The translations under genes and the position numbers were made by a program. From contig NZ_BJNG01000017.1 in NCBI RefSeq assembly GCF_006539565.1, positions 62,001-126,000 on the forward strand: a DNA stretch of 64,000 nt, read 5' to 3'. The stretch comes from Pseudonocardia hydrocarbonoxydans. GTDB taxonomy: Bacteria > Actinomycetota > Actinomycetes > Mycobacteriales > Pseudonocardiaceae. Under the pieces are notes generated by a model that had not been told where the DNA came from, searched no databases, and saw nothing but the letters and a program-made list of their open reading frames with translations. This document shows, piece by piece, positions 8,792-18,057 of the stretch; position 1 is the first letter of the stretch, and every line of letters begins with the position of its first letter.

Positions 8792-9382
8792 GTGACCGTC
8801 CCCGACCCGGGACGGGAGCCCCGGCCGGACCGCGGGCCGGGCGTGGTCGTGGTCGGGGTGGACGGCTCGGCCGGGTCGCTCGCGGCCCTGGACCACGCCC
8901 TGGGCGACGCCGCGCGCCGCCGCGCCGGCCTGCGGCTGGTGGTCGCGGTCGACCCGCCGCAGCCGTGGGCGCCGACCTACCGCCCGACGCTGCTGCCGGT
9001 CCCGGACGACCTGCTCGACGCGGCCGTCCGGGTCGGCCGTGGCTGGGCGCGCGACGCGGCGGCGCGCCGCCGCCTCGCGACGGGCTCCGGGCCGGTCGAC
9101 GAGCCGGGCGACGAGCCGGCGGTCGAGGTCCGGGCGGTGCCGGGGCCGGCCGCCGCCGTCCTGCTGGACGCCGCCCGCGACGCCGACCTGCTCGTCGTCG
9201 GCCACCGCGGCCGCGGTGCCGCCGCGAGCGTGCTGCTCGGTTCGGTCGGGCTGCTCGGTTCGGTGGCCCTGCGCTGCCTGCTGGAGGCCTGCTGCCCGGT
9301 GACGGTCGTGCCGCCCGTCCCGGTGCCCCGGCCCGTGACCGAGCCGGTGCCCCTGACCGTGACGCCGGTGCCCGCCGGCTGA
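8792..9382 (+). CDS. Universal stress protein, single Usp domain
   Basis: This 196-residue protein has one Usp domain starting with VVVVGVDGSAGSLAALDHAL. The ATP-loop motif is LLVVGHRGRGAAASVLLGS, and the end strand CCPVTVVPPV is present. The segment LLGSVGLLGSVALRCL duplicates the LLGSV motif. N- and C-termini are Pro-rich. The GTG at 8792 is the only likely start after the upstream gene ends at 8775; its ribosome site is weak, so coupling with the 8575 gene is likely. Confidence 0.8.
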   Translation: MTVPDPGREPRPDRGPGVVVVGVDGSAGSLAALDHALGDAARRRAGLRLVVAVDPPQPWAPTYRPTLLPVPDDLLDAAVRVGRGWARDAAARRRLATGSGPVDEPGDEPAVEVRAVPGPAAAVLLDAARDADLLVVGHRGRGAAASVLLGSVGLLGSVALRCLLEACCPVTVVPPVPVPRPVTEPVPLTVTPVPAG

Positions 9383-9417
9383 CGGTCCGGCACGCCGGGT
9401 GGGGCCCGGCCGGGAAC

Positions 9418-9431
9418 GGGCCGGAGGGCCC
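9418..9431. promoter_or_regulatory. Putative DevR/OsdR box
   Basis: GGGCCGGAGGGCCC lies 79 bp upstream of the stress protein at 9510. That gene is followed without gaps by ppsA, the DUF1918 gene and the P-type ATPase, so this site may control all four. Confidence 0.55.
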
Positions 9432-9509
9432 TGCGCCCCGGGGCGTCGGCCCGTGCCGCCGGCCGGTGCGACGGAGCGACGATCGCGGCACACCGACGAG
9501 GGGAAGGTC

Positions 9510-10394
9510 ATGGACGCTCGATCGAGCAGGACCGTGGTATCGGGCATCGACGGGTCGCAGAGCGCGCTCGACGCGGCGCGGTGGGCGGCGGACGAGGCGG
9601 CGCGGCGACACGACCGGCTGCGGCTGGTCTACGCGTTCGGCTGGACCACCGAGGCCGTCGGCCACCCGGGGCTCGGGGAACGCCGGCGCGACATCATGCT
9701 CGAGCACGCCCGGCGTGACCTGGCCGCCGCGGAGGCCGCCGTCGCCGCGCACGCGCCCGGCGTCCCCGTCGAGAGCGAGCTCGTCGTCGGGTACCCGATC
9801 GGGGTGCTGGTGCGGGAGTCGCGTCGCGCGGAGCTGGTCGTGGTCGGCGACCGCGGGCTGAGCCGCGTCGGCGGCCTGCTCCTGGGGTCGGTGGCGATGG
9901 CACTGGCCACCCACGGTGGCTGCCCCGTGGTGGTCGTGCGCGGCGCGGGGCAGGCGGTCGCGCCCACGGCGCCGGTCGTGGTGGGGATCGACGGGTCGCC
10001 GGTCAGCGAGCTCGCACTGGCCTTCGCCTACGAGGAGGCGGCCCTGCGCGGCGCCCCCCTGGTGGCGGTGCACACCTGGACGGACCTGGTCGCCGACCCC
10101 GTCATCGCGCCGCTGCTGGACTGGGAGGCCATCGAGGTCGACGAGCAGGTCGTGCTGGGCGAGCGGCTCGCGGGCTGGGCCGAGAAGTTCCCGGACGTCG
10201 TGGTGCGGCGGGTGGTCACCCGGGACCGCCCGGCGCACGCGCTGCTGGAGGAGGCCGTAGGCGCGCAGCTGGTGGTCGTCGGGTCCCGCGGGCGCGGCGG
10301 GTTCGCCGGGCTGGTGCTCGGGTCCGTCAGCCACGCCGTCCTGCACCGCAGCCCGTGCCCGGTCGCCGTCGTCCGGCCCGGGGAGCCCGGGTGA
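9510..10394 (+). CDS. Universal stress protein, two tandem Usp domains
   Basis: This 294-residue protein has two well-kept Usp domains. The first runs from TVVSGIDGSQSALDAARWAA to LLLGSVAMALATHGGCPVVVV with VVVGDRGLSRVGG as ATP loop. The second runs from VVVGIDGSPVSELAL to VVVGSRGRGGFAGLVLGS and SPCPVAVVRPG. Both loops look intact, so nucleotide binding is plausible. The preceding GGGGAAGG is a good ribosome site for ATG 9510. Its stop overlaps the GTG of ppsA (GTGA), which indicates translational coupling. Confidence 0.9.
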   Translation: MDARSSRTVVSGIDGSQSALDAARWAADEAARRHDRLRLVYAFGWTTEAVGHPGLGERRRDIMLEHARRDLAAAEAAVAAHAPGVPVESELVVGYPIGVLVRESRRAELVVVGDRGLSRVGGLLLGSVAMALATHGGCPVVVVRGAGQAVAPTAPVVVGIDGSPVSELALAFAYEEAALRGAPLVAVHTWTDLVADPVIAPLLDWEAIEVDEQVVLGERLAGWAEKFPDVVVRRVVTRDRPAHALLEEAVGAQLVVVGSRGRGGFAGLVLGSVSHAVLHRSPCPVAVVRPGEPG

Positions 10395-12691
10395 CGGCGG
10401 TGTCCGCACCCGCCGCGGTGCGGGACCTCGCCGACCTCACCGCCGCCGACCTGCAGGAGGTCGGCGGCAAGGCGGCGAACCTGGGCGAGCTGCTGGGTGC
10501 GGGCTTCCCGGTCCCCCCGGGGTTCGTCGTCCCGGCCGCCGAGCACCTGGCCGCGCTGTGGCACGCCGGGATCGACGCGGACGTGGCCCGCAGCCACGGC
10601 GCCGCGCTGGCCGCGGCCACCGACGACCCGCAGGCGCTCGCCGGACTGTGCGCGCGGACGGCGGACCTGGCCCGCACCGCGCCCGTCCCGCCGACCCTGG
10701 AGGCCGCGGTCCGCGCGGCCTACGGGCGGCTGCCCGACCCCGGCGAGCGGGGGACGGTCGTGGCGGTGCGGTCCTCCGCGGTGGGTGAGGACGGCGCGCA
10801 GGACTCGTTCGCCGGCATGAACGCCACCTTCACCAACGTGCGCGGCGTGGACGATCTCCTGGCGCGTGTCGTGGACTGCTGGGTGTCCGCCTACTCGCCG
10901 CGGGTGGTCGCCTACCGGGCCGCGCGGGGGCTGGCCGCGGAGCCGGCCGTCGCCGTCGTGGTCCAGGTGATGGTGCCCGCGCAGCGGGCCGGGGTGGCGT
11001 TCACCGCCGACCCGGTCGGCGGGCGCACCGACGTCGTCGTCGTGGAGGCGGCGTTCGGGCAGGGCGAGGTGGTGGTGAGCGGGGCCGTCGAGCCCGACAC
11101 CTACGAGTTCGACGCCGACGGGGTCCGGCTCATGGCGCTGCGGGTGGGGCACCAGACCCACGAGATCGTCCGGGGCCGCGACGGCGCCGACCTGACCGTG
11201 CCGCTCGATGCCGAGCGCGGGCGGGCGCGGGTGCTGTCCGACGACGAGGCCGGGGCGGTCGCACGCCTGGCCCTGCGGGTGCAGGAGCACTTCGGGGTGC
11301 CGCAGGACGTCGAGTGGGCCATGGTCGGGCGCCGGCTGTGGCTGCTGCAGTCCCGCCCGGTCACCACGCTGGGCCCGTCGTCCGGTTCGGGGGCCGGGAC
11401 GGAACCGCTGGTCCGCGGCCTCGCCGCGGCACCGGGCCGCGCCGGCGGGCGCGTGCGCGTCCTCACCGCGCCGGAGCTGGGCGGGTCCCTGGTCGACGGC
11501 GAGGTGCTCGTCGCCCCCATGACCAACCCGGACTGGCTGCCGACGATCCGGCGGGCCGCGGCCCTGGTCACCGACAGCGGCGGTGCGACCTGCCACGCCG
11601 CGATCGCGGCCCGGGAGCTGGGCGTGCCGTGCGTGGTCGGGACGCGCCGGGCGACGACCGTGCTGCGCGACGGGACGGCCGTCACCGTCGACGGCGGCAC
11701 GGGCGAGGTCCTCCCCGGGGTGCAGCGGCGCGCGCCCGCGACGACCGCGCCCGTCGCCGCGGCCCCGGTGCCGGCCGTGCCGCTGGCCACCCGGGTCTAC
11801 GTCAACCTCGCGGCGCCGGACCAGGCCGAGCGGGTGGCCGCGGGCCCGGTCGACGGCGTCGGGCTGCTGCGCGCGGAGTTCATGCTCACCCGGGCGCTGG
11901 ACGGCTGGCACCCCCGCGAGCTGGTGGCGCGGGGCGAGCAGGAGCGGTTCGTCTCGGCCATGGCGGGGTCGCTGCTGCAGGTGACCCGGGCGTTCGCCCC
12001 GCGACCGGTGGTCTACCGGGCCACCGACCTGCGCAGCAACGAGTTCCGGGGGCTGCGCGGCGGCGAGGCGCACGAGCCCGTCGAGCACAACCCGATGATC
12101 GGCTACCGCGGCGCGTTCCGGTACCTGCGCGAGCCCGACCTGTTCGACCTGGAGCTGCGGGTGCTCGACCGCGTCCGGGAACACACGCCGAACCTGCACC
12201 TGATGATCCCGTTCGTGCGCACCCGGTGGGAGCTGGAGGCGTGCCTGGAGCTGGTCGACGCGAGCCCGCTGGGCGCCCGTCGCGGCATGCACCGCTGGGT
12301 GATGGCCGAGGTGCCCTCGGTGCGGCACTGGCTGCCCGCCTACGTGGGGATGGGCATCGACGGGGTGTCGATCGGGAGCAACGACCTCACCCAGCTGGTG
12401 CTGGGCGTCGACCGCGACTCGGAGCTGTGCGCCGAGCTCTACGACGAGTCCGACCCCGCGGTGCTGGCGGCCGTCGGCGAGATCGTCGACACCGCGAACC
12501 TGCTCGGGATCACCTCGTCGCTGTGCGGGCAGGCGCCCTCGGCCCGGCCCGGGTACGTGGACCACCTCGTCGCCGCCGGGATCACCTCGGTCTCGGTGGA
12601 CCCCGGCGCCGTCGACGCGGTGCGGGCGGCCGTCGCCTCGGCCGAGCGCAGGCTGCTGCTCGACGCGGCCCGGCGCGGAGCGGTGCCCTGA
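10391..12691 (+). CDS. ppsA: Phosphoenolpyruvate synthase
   Basis: It converts pyruvate, ATP and water to PEP, AMP and phosphate (EC 2.7.9.2), feeding gluconeogenesis. The 766-residue length fits PpsA (about 790). The N-terminal ATP-binding domain has GGKAANLGELL and VAVRSSAVGEDGAQDSFAG. The mobile phospho-histidine domain has TDSGGATCHAAIAARELG with catalytic His402. The C-terminal TIM-barrel has LLRAEFMLT, IGSNDLTQLVLGVDRDS and SLCGQAPS with Cys712. The ATP-binding form without a regulatory insert favours PEP synthase over pyruvate phosphate dikinase. Start GTG 10391 overlaps the stress protein stop; the stop overlaps the next ATG by one base. Confidence 0.92.
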   Translation: MTAVSAPAAVRDLADLTAADLQEVGGKAANLGELLGAGFPVPPGFVVPAAEHLAALWHAGIDADVARSHGAALAAATDDPQALAGLCARTADLARTAPVPPTLEAAVRAAYGRLPDPGERGTVVAVRSSAVGEDGAQDSFAGMNATFTNVRGVDDLLARVVDCWVSAYSPRVVAYRAARGLAAEPAVAVVVQVMVPAQRAGVAFTADPVGGRTDVVVVEAAFGQGEVVVSGAVEPDTYEFDADGVRLMALRVGHQTHEIVRGRDGADLTVPLDAERGRARVLSDDEAGAVARLALRVQEHFGVPQDVEWAMVGRRLWLLQSRPVTTLGPSSGSGAGTEPLVRGLAAAPGRAGGRVRVLTAPELGGSLVDGEVLVAPMTNPDWLPTIRRAAALVTDSGGATCHAAIAARELGVPCVVGTRRATTVLRDGTAVTVDGGTGEVLPGVQRRAPATTAPVAAAPVPAVPLATRVYVNLAAPDQAERVAAGPVDGVGLLRAEFMLTRALDGWHPRELVARGEQERFVSAMAGSLLQVTRAFAPRPVVYRATDLRSNEFRGLRGGEAHEPVEHNPMIGYRGAFRYLREPDLFDLELRVLDRVREHTPNLHLMIPFVRTRWELEACLELVDASPLGARRGMHRWVMAEVPSVRHWLPAYVGMGIDGVSIGSNDLTQLVLGVDRDSELCAELYDESDPAVLAAVGEIVDTANLLGITSSLCGQAPSARPGYVDHLVAAGITSVSVDPGAVDAVRAAVASAERRLLLDAARRGAVP

Positions 12692-12900
12692 TGCGCGCCC
12701 ACGTCGGCGACTGGCTCGTCATCCCACCGGCTCCCGGTGAGCACGTGTCGCGGCGCGGCCGGATCGTCGGCGTGCCGCACGAGGACGGGTCACCGCCCTA
12801 CCGCGTCCGCTGGCTCGACGACGACCACGAGTCGCTGCTGTTCCCGCCGCCCGACGCGCACCTGCGGTGCCCGGCGCCGACCAGCGGGGGGCGGTCCTGA
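12691..12900 (+). CDS. DUF1918 small protein
   Basis: A 69-residue protein reading MRAHVGDWLVIPPAP, then RRGRIVGVPHEDGSPPYRVRW and LLFPPPDAHL. This is the DUF1918 small beta-barrel-like family of actinobacteria, whose function is unknown. It sits inside a tight operon: TGATG overlap with ppsA upstream and GTG of the P-type ATPase one base downstream of its stop. Family members often lie beside stress protein genes. Confidence 0.85.
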   Translation: MRAHVGDWLVIPPAPGEHVSRRGRIVGVPHEDGSPPYRVRWLDDDHESLLFPPPDAHLRCPAPTSGGRS

Positions 12901-12901
12901 C

Positions 12902-15598
12902 GTGACCGGGCCGCCCGTGACCGGGCCGACGGGGGCGCCGCACGGGCCGCGACGTCGTCCCACCTCGGGCGGGCCGGTGGGTGGTGGGGCCGTGACCCTG
13001 CCGGACCTCCCCGGCGACCGTCCACCGGCCGGGCCCGACGGGCTCGGCACGGCGGAGGCGGCCCGCCGGCTCGCCGCGGACGGACCCAACGCGCTGCCGG
13101 TACCGCGCCCGCCCGCGCCGGTCCTGCTGCTGCTGCGCCAGCTCACGCACTTCTTCGCCGTCATGCTGTGGGTCGCGGCCGGGCTGGCCGTGATCGGCGG
13201 CATGCCCCAGCTCGGCGTCGCGATCGCGGTGGTGGTCGTCGTCAACGGGGTGTTCGCGTTCGTCCAGGAGTACCGGGCCGACCGCGCCGGGCAGCGGCTG
13301 CGCGACCTGCTCCCGGTCCGGGCGACGGTCCTGCGCGACGGGCACCGCGTCACCGTGGCCGCGGAGGAGCTGGTGCGCGGCGACGTCGTGCTGCTCGACG
13401 CGGGGGACCGGATCAGCGCCGACCTGCGCCTGGACCGCGTCGACGGCCTCGCCCTCGACGAGTCGCTGCTGACCGGGGAGAGCGTGCCGGTGCGGCCGGA
13501 CACCGGCGGCCGGGCACTGGCCGGCACCTTCGTCACCCAGGGCACGGCCCGCGCGACGGTGACGGCGACGGGGGCGGCGACCCGCCTGGCCGGGATCGCG
13601 GCGCTCACCCGCGCCACCCGGCGCCCGCCCGGCCCGCTGGCCCAGCGGCTGAGCCAGGTGGTGCGGGTCGTCGCGGTGATCGCGGTGCTGGTGGGGGTGG
13701 TGTTCCTCGGCGTCGCGCTGCTGCTGGGGATGGACCCGACGGCAGGGTTCCTGGTCGCCGTCGGGGTGACCGTCGCGCTGGTCCCCGAGGGGCTGCTGCC
13801 GACCGTCACGCTCTCGCTCGCCCGCGCCGCCCACGCCATGGCGCGCGAGCGCGCGCTGGTGCGCCGGCTGGAGGCGGTGGAGACCCTCGGTTCGACGACG
13901 GTGATCTGCACCGACAAGACCGGCACGCTGACCGGCAACCGGATGAGCGTGGTCCGGGTCTGGACGCCGCCCGGCGCGGCCGAGGTGCACGGCAGCGGCT
14001 ACGACCCGGACGGCACCGTCGACGCCGGCCCGGCCCGCGCCGCCGTCACCCGGCTGGCCGGCGCCGCGGCCCGGGCGGTCACCGGCCGCGCCGTCCTCCG
14101 GGAGGGGGTGTGGACCCCCGTCGGCGACCCGATGGAGGTCGCGCTGCACGTCCTGGCGCTGCGCTGCGGGCTGGACCCGGCCGCCGACGAACGGGCCCGG
14201 CCCGAGGTGCGCCGCGTGGTGTTCGACCCCCGGCGGCGGCGCACGCTCGCCGTCGTCGGCGGCCCCGGCGGCGCAGCCGAGGTGGTCGTCGTGGGGGCCG
14301 GCGAGACCGTGCTGCCGCTGTGCGGGACGGAGCCGGCCGCGGCGTCGGCGGTCGACGCGATGGCCCGGGACGGGCTGCGGGTGCTCGCGGTGGCGGCCCG
14401 CGTGCTGCCGCCCGGCACCGCCGACGCCGCGGCGCCGCCCGCGCTGGAGCGCGGTCTGGAGCTGCTCGGCGTCGTCGGTCTGCAGGACCCCCCGCGCGAC
14501 GGCGTCGCCGAGGCGGTGCGGCGGTGCCGCGACGCGCACATCCGGCTGACGATGATCACCGGGGACCACCCGGCGACGGCGCGGGCCGTCGCCGAGCAGG
14601 TCGGGCTCGCCCTGCCCGGCAGCCCGGTCGTCGTCGCCGCGGACCTCCCTCCCGACGACGCCGCGCTGGGGGAGCTGATCGACCACGACGGCACGGTCGT
14701 GGCGCGGGCGACGCCGGAGGACAAGCTCCGGATCGCCCGGGCCCTGCGGGCCCGCGGCCACATCGTGGCGATGACCGGTGACGGGGTGAACGACGGGCCG
14801 GCGCTGCGCGAGGCCGACATCGGCGTCGCGATGGGGCGCAGCGGCACCGACGTCGCCCGGGAGGCCGCCGACCTGGTGCTCCTCGACGACCACTTCGCCA
14901 CGATCGTCACCGCGGTCGCCTTCGGCCGGGCCACCTTCGCCAACATCCGGCGCTTCCTCACCTACCACCTCACCGACAACGTCGCGGAGCTGGCGCCGTT
15001 CCTGCTGTGGGGGCTCACCGCAGGCGGGGTGCCGCTGGCGCTGGGGGTCCTGCAGGTGCTCGCCCTCGACATCGGCACCGACCTGCTGCCCGCGCTCGCG
15101 CTGGGCGCCGAACCGCCGACCTCCTCGGCGCTGCGCGGCCCGGCCCGCACGGGACGGCTGGTGGACCGCCGCGTGCTCGGCCGCGCGTTCGGCGTCCTCG
15201 GCCCCACCGAGGCCGTCGTCGAGCTCGGCGCGTTCCTCGCGGTGCTGCTGCTCGGCGGCTGGCGCTGGGGCGCGACCCCGTCGGTGCCGCTGCTCGCCGC
15301 GGCGTCGGGAGCCGCGTTCACCGCGGTGGTGCTCGGCCAGCTCGCCAACGCCTTCGCCTGCCGCAGCGAGCACCGCCCCGCCGGGCGGTGGTCGCTGCGC
15401 GGCAACCGCCTGCTGCTCGTCGCGGTCGTCGTCGAGCTGGGGCTGCTCGGGGTCTTCCTGGCGGTGCCCCCGGTCGCCGGGGTGCTGGGGCACACGCTCC
15501 CGACGGCGGCGGGCTGGGCGCTGGCGGCCCTGGCCGTCCCGGCCGTCCTGCTGGTCGACCGGGTGCACAAGGCGGCGACCCGGGGGCGCGCCGCGTGA
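12902..15598 (+). CDS. P-type ATPase, CtpF-like cation (Ca2+ type II) transporter
   Basis: A membrane cation pump of 898 residues. Actuator loop LLTGES, phosphorylation site ICTDKTGTLTG with Asp338, membrane motif VALVPEGLLP and hinge MTGDGVNDGPAL are all intact. The PEGL motif and the run of about four C-terminal membrane helices fit the type II (Ca2+/Na+/K+) group, and M. tuberculosis CtpF of the DosR regulon has the same design. The ion cannot be fixed from sequence. The start could be GTG 12902 or GTG 12992; the first 30 residues are Pro/Gly-rich and may not be real. Its place after ppsA and DUF1918 makes it part of the operon that begins at 9510. Confidence 0.9.
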   Translation: MTGPPVTGPTGAPHGPRRRPTSGGPVGGGAVTLPDLPGDRPPAGPDGLGTAEAARRLAADGPNALPVPRPPAPVLLLLRQLTHFFAVMLWVAAGLAVIGGMPQLGVAIAVVVVVNGVFAFVQEYRADRAGQRLRDLLPVRATVLRDGHRVTVAAEELVRGDVVLLDAGDRISADLRLDRVDGLALDESLLTGESVPVRPDTGGRALAGTFVTQGTARATVTATGAATRLAGIAALTRATRRPPGPLAQRLSQVVRVVAVIAVLVGVVFLGVALLLGMDPTAGFLVAVGVTVALVPEGLLPTVTLSLARAAHAMARERALVRRLEAVETLGSTTVICTDKTGTLTGNRMSVVRVWTPPGAAEVHGSGYDPDGTVDAGPARAAVTRLAGAAARAVTGRAVLREGVWTPVGDPMEVALHVLALRCGLDPAADERARPEVRRVVFDPRRRRTLAVVGGPGGAAEVVVVGAGETVLPLCGTEPAAASAVDAMARDGLRVLAVAARVLPPGTADAAAPPALERGLELLGVVGLQDPPRDGVAEAVRRCRDAHIRLTMITGDHPATARAVAEQVGLALPGSPVVVAADLPPDDAALGELIDHDGTVVARATPEDKLRIARALRARGHIVAMTGDGVNDGPALREADIGVAMGRSGTDVAREAADLVLLDDHFATIVTAVAFGRATFANIRRFLTYHLTDNVAELAPFLLWGLTAGGVPLALGVLQVLALDIGTDLLPALALGAEPPTSSALRGPARTGRLVDRRVLGRAFGVLGPTEAVVELGAFLAVLLLGGWRWGATPSVPLLAAASGAAFTAVVLGQLANAFACRSEHRPAGRWSLRGNRLLLVAVVVELGLLGVFLAVPPVAGVLGHTLPTAAGWALAALAVPAVLLVDRVHKAATRGRAA

Positions 15599-15606
15599 TC
15601 CGCCGG

Positions 15607-15620
15607 GGGCCGGACGGCCC
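15607..15620. promoter_or_regulatory. Putative DevR/OsdR box
   Basis: GGGCCGGACGGCCC lies 80 bp upstream of the stress protein at 15700 and 9 bp after the ATPase stop. Confidence 0.55.
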
Positions 15621-15699
15621 GCCCGCAGGTGCCGCGCGACCCCTGCCCGCCACGGCGGTGCGGCTCGATGCTTGCGGTGTGGGAGTCGAGGTGAGGGAC

Positions 15700-16632
15700 A
15701 TGCATCCATCGGGCACACGTCCACCGGCCGGCGCGCGGGTGACGGGGGCGCGCGACGTGCGCGCGGCCGGGCCCGTCGTCGTCGGGGTGGACGACACCGA
15801 CCACGCGCGCGCGGCGGTCGCCTGGGCCGCGTCCGAGGCGGTGCGGCTCGGTGCGCCGCTGCGCCTGGTGGCGGCGACCGGCCTGGTCGGCGATCACCTG
15901 CCCGGACGCGCCGGGCGGGACCGCCGGCTGCACGAGGTGCTGGACGCGGCCCGTGGGTGCGCGGTGGCCGCGGGTGGGGGTGCGGTCGCCACCGAGCTGC
16001 GCACCGGCTACCCGGTGACCGTGCTCGCCGACGAGTCCCGCGCCGCCCGCCTGCTCGTCGTCGGCGACCGCGGCACGAGCCGGATCGAGGGGGTGCTGGC
16101 CGGGTCCGTGGCGGTGCCCCTGCTGGGCCGGTCGCGGTGCCCGGTGGTCGTCGTGCGCGGGCACCCCCGGGACCCGGCCGGGCTGCCCGTGGTGGTCGGC
16201 GTGGACGGCACGCCGGGCGACGACGCCGTCCTCGACGTCGCGCTGGAGCTGGCCGCCGCCCGCGGCGCGGAACTGGTCGTGCTGCACGGCAGCGGGCAGC
16301 CGCCCGACGGCCCGGCGACCGACCTGCTCGTCGGCCCGGCGGTCGCCCGCGAGGTGCTGGCCGATCTCGAGCTGCGGTCACTGACCGAGCACGCGGTCGC
16401 GCGTGGCGCCGGGTGCGGCGTCGACGTCCGGGTGGTGGGCGGGTCCGGTCGCGCGGTCGACCTCCTGCTCGCCGGGGCGCCGCGGGCCCAGCTGGTCGTC
16501 GTGGGGTCCCGCGGCCGGGGCGACCTCGCCGGCCTGCTGTTCGGATCGGTGAGCACGGCACTGGTGCACCGGGCCGACTGCCCGGTCGTGGTCGTGGGCC
16601 CGCTCGCCCGGCCGGTGCCGCAGGCAGGCTGA
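15700..16632 (+). CDS. Universal stress protein, two tandem Usp domains
   Basis: This 310-residue protein has Usp domain one from VVVGVDDTDHARAAVAWAA to LLVVGDRGTSRIEGVLAGS and CPVVVVRGH, and domain two from VVVGVDGTPGDDAVLDVAL to LVVVGSRGRGDLAGLLFGS and CPVVVVGPL. Both ATP loops are intact. The first aspartates sit in VDDTD rather than VDGS in domain one, a mild change. ATG 15700 follows GAGGTGAGGG, a strong ribosome site. It converges with the lipoprotein gene 9 bp downstream. Confidence 0.9.
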   Translation: MHPSGTRPPAGARVTGARDVRAAGPVVVGVDDTDHARAAVAWAASEAVRLGAPLRLVAATGLVGDHLPGRAGRDRRLHEVLDAARGCAVAAGGGAVATELRTGYPVTVLADESRAARLLVVGDRGTSRIEGVLAGSVAVPLLGRSRCPVVVVRGHPRDPAGLPVVVGVDGTPGDDAVLDVALELAAARGAELVVLHGSGQPPDGPATDLLVGPAVAREVLADLELRSLTEHAVARGAGCGVDVRVVGGSGRAVDLLLAGAPRAQLVVVGSRGRGDLAGLLFGSVSTALVHRADCPVVVVGPLARPVPQAG

Positions 16633-16640
16633 CGGGGGCG

Positions 16641-17426
16641 TCAGCCCACCCGGACGCCGGTGATCGCGAACCGCTCGACGTCGGCCACGTGCCCGCCGGT
16701 GGACACGACGACGGTCAGGACGCCCGCCGGGGGATCGGTGAGCGGCACCCCGACCGACCAGCGGGTGGCCTCGCCGCCCGCGGGGGAGCAGCAGTGCTCC
16801 CCGACCGGGCCGTCCGGACCGAGGACGCGCACGCGCAGGCTCTCGTCGACGCCGGTGATCGTCCCGCCGACGGTGAGCGGCGAACGCACGGCGGCGCCGT
16901 AGCGGGGGGTGTCCAGGACGAGGTCGGTGTCGCGGGTGCCGACGACCTCCCACGGCGCGTCGTCCCCGGTGCCCAGGCGGGCCAGGTGCACCTGCGCGGC
17001 GGTCGAGTCGCGGCCGTCGGGCAGGGCGAGGCCGACGCCGACCCAGGCCTCGTCACCGGAGACGGTCACGCCCGTGACGCGGTCGATCCCGGAGAACCCG
17101 AGGTACCCGCCGGTGAAGGCCAGCGCGGTCGCGGCGGGGTCGAGGTGCCAGGGCTGGTGCCCGCCCGAGCGGGAGGACTCCTGCCACGCCCGCGCCTGTC
17201 CGGCGTCGGCGAACGGCCACAGCGGGAGGTGGTCGAAGGCGGCAGGCGGCGCCGGGGCGGCGGTGGGCGCGGGCTCGACCGGCGCAGTCGCGACGGGCGC
17301 GGACGGGGGCGCCGCCGGGACGGCGGGCGGGGGAGCGGTCGCGCCGCACGCGGCGAGGGTCACCGGGGCCGCGACCGCGAGCAGGGCCGCCGGCAGGGCC
17401 GTGCGGTACCGGGCGGGGGTCGGCAT
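16641..17426 (-). CDS. Secreted lipoprotein of unknown function with probable Gmad2-like C-terminal domain
   Basis: A 261-residue lipoprotein. The start ATG 17426 gives a signal peptide ending in the lipobox LAAC, followed by a Pro/Ala-rich tether of about 40 residues. The folded part has YLGFSGIDRVTGVTVSGDEA and, near the end, SPLTVGGTITGVDESLRVRV followed by a strand-rich tail. That tail resembles the Ig-like Gmad2 domain found with GerMN in bacterial envelope proteins; compare the GerMN protein at 40361 in this window. Role unknown, probably at the outer face of the membrane. Confidence 0.65.
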   Translation of the reverse strand: MPTPARYRTALPAALLAVAAPVTLAACGATAPPPAVPAAPPSAPVATAPVEPAPTAAPAPPAAFDHLPLWPFADAGQARAWQESSRSGGHQPWHLDPAATALAFTGGYLGFSGIDRVTGVTVSGDEAWVGVGLALPDGRDSTAAQVHLARLGTGDDAPWEVVGTRDTDLVLDTPRYGAAVRSPLTVGGTITGVDESLRVRVLGPDGPVGEHCCSPAGGEATRWSVGVPLTDPPAGVLTVVVSTGGHVADVERFAITGVRVG

Positions 17427-17559
17427 GGCGGGCTCCGCAGGTGTGGGGGTGGGACGGGGACGGACGGGCGGCGGGTGGACGGGCGACGGCCCGGTGCCCC
17501 GCGCGCGGCGGGACACCGGGCCGCGGGGACACCGGGCCGGGGATTCCGGGCCGGTCGGG

Positions 17560-17976
17560 TCAGGTGCTGATCGCGATCCTGGTCGGCTCGGACTTCTCGG
17601 GCTGCTCCGGCACGGGTACCCGGATCTCCAGGATGCCGTCGCGGTAGGTGGCCGCGATGTCGGCCTCCTGCACCCCCTCGGGCAGCGGGAGGGTGCGGGC
17701 GAGGCTGCCGTAGCGCATCTCGTGGCGGGTGTAGCCCTTGTCCTCGCTCTTCTCGTCGACCCGGCGCTCGGCCCTGATGCGCAGCACGCCGTCGGCGACG
17801 GTGAGCTCCACGTCCTTGGCGGGGTCGATCCCGGGCAGCTCCGCGCGGATCACCACGGTGGCGCCGTCGCGGAACTCGTCCACCCGGATCAGGTCCTCCC
17901 CGGGCCAGTCCCAGCCGAGCCCGAACGGCCGGCGCATGGGCAGCGACCGGAGCCACTCCTCGAAGATCCCGTCCAT
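17560..17976 (-). CDS. Hsp20/alpha-crystallin small heat shock protein (Acr/HspX-like)
   Basis: A 138-residue ATP-independent chaperone. The alpha-crystallin domain (about 30-125) has TVVIRAELPGIDPAKDVELT, VADGVLRIRAERR, GYTRHEMRYGSLARTLPLP and the C-terminal DGILEIRVPVPE. HspX of M. tuberculosis, the hallmark DosR product, has the same domain features and YGSFVRT motif. ATG 17976 is the conservative start; AGGAGGT near 18040 is too far to serve it, so the true start might be an unusual codon upstream. A DevR-like box lies 127 bp upstream, inside the neighbouring gene's 3' end. Confidence 0.9.
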   Translation of the reverse strand: MDGIFEEWLRSLPMRRPFGLGWDWPGEDLIRVDEFRDGATVVIRAELPGIDPAKDVELTVADGVLRIRAERRVDEKSEDKGYTRHEMRYGSLARTLPLPEGVQEADIAATYRDGILEIRVPVPEQPEKSEPTRIAIST

Positions 17977-18057
17977 CGCCGGGAACCGGCGGCCAGGTCG
18001 GCGCCGCGCTCGCGGCGGCTCATCACACTGATCCGGAACTACCTCCTCGTTCCTGCC

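Noticed and set aside
12719..16561. 1280-codon minus-strand frame
   Set aside because: Antisense to the P-type ATPase and the stress protein, which both have complete family motifs.
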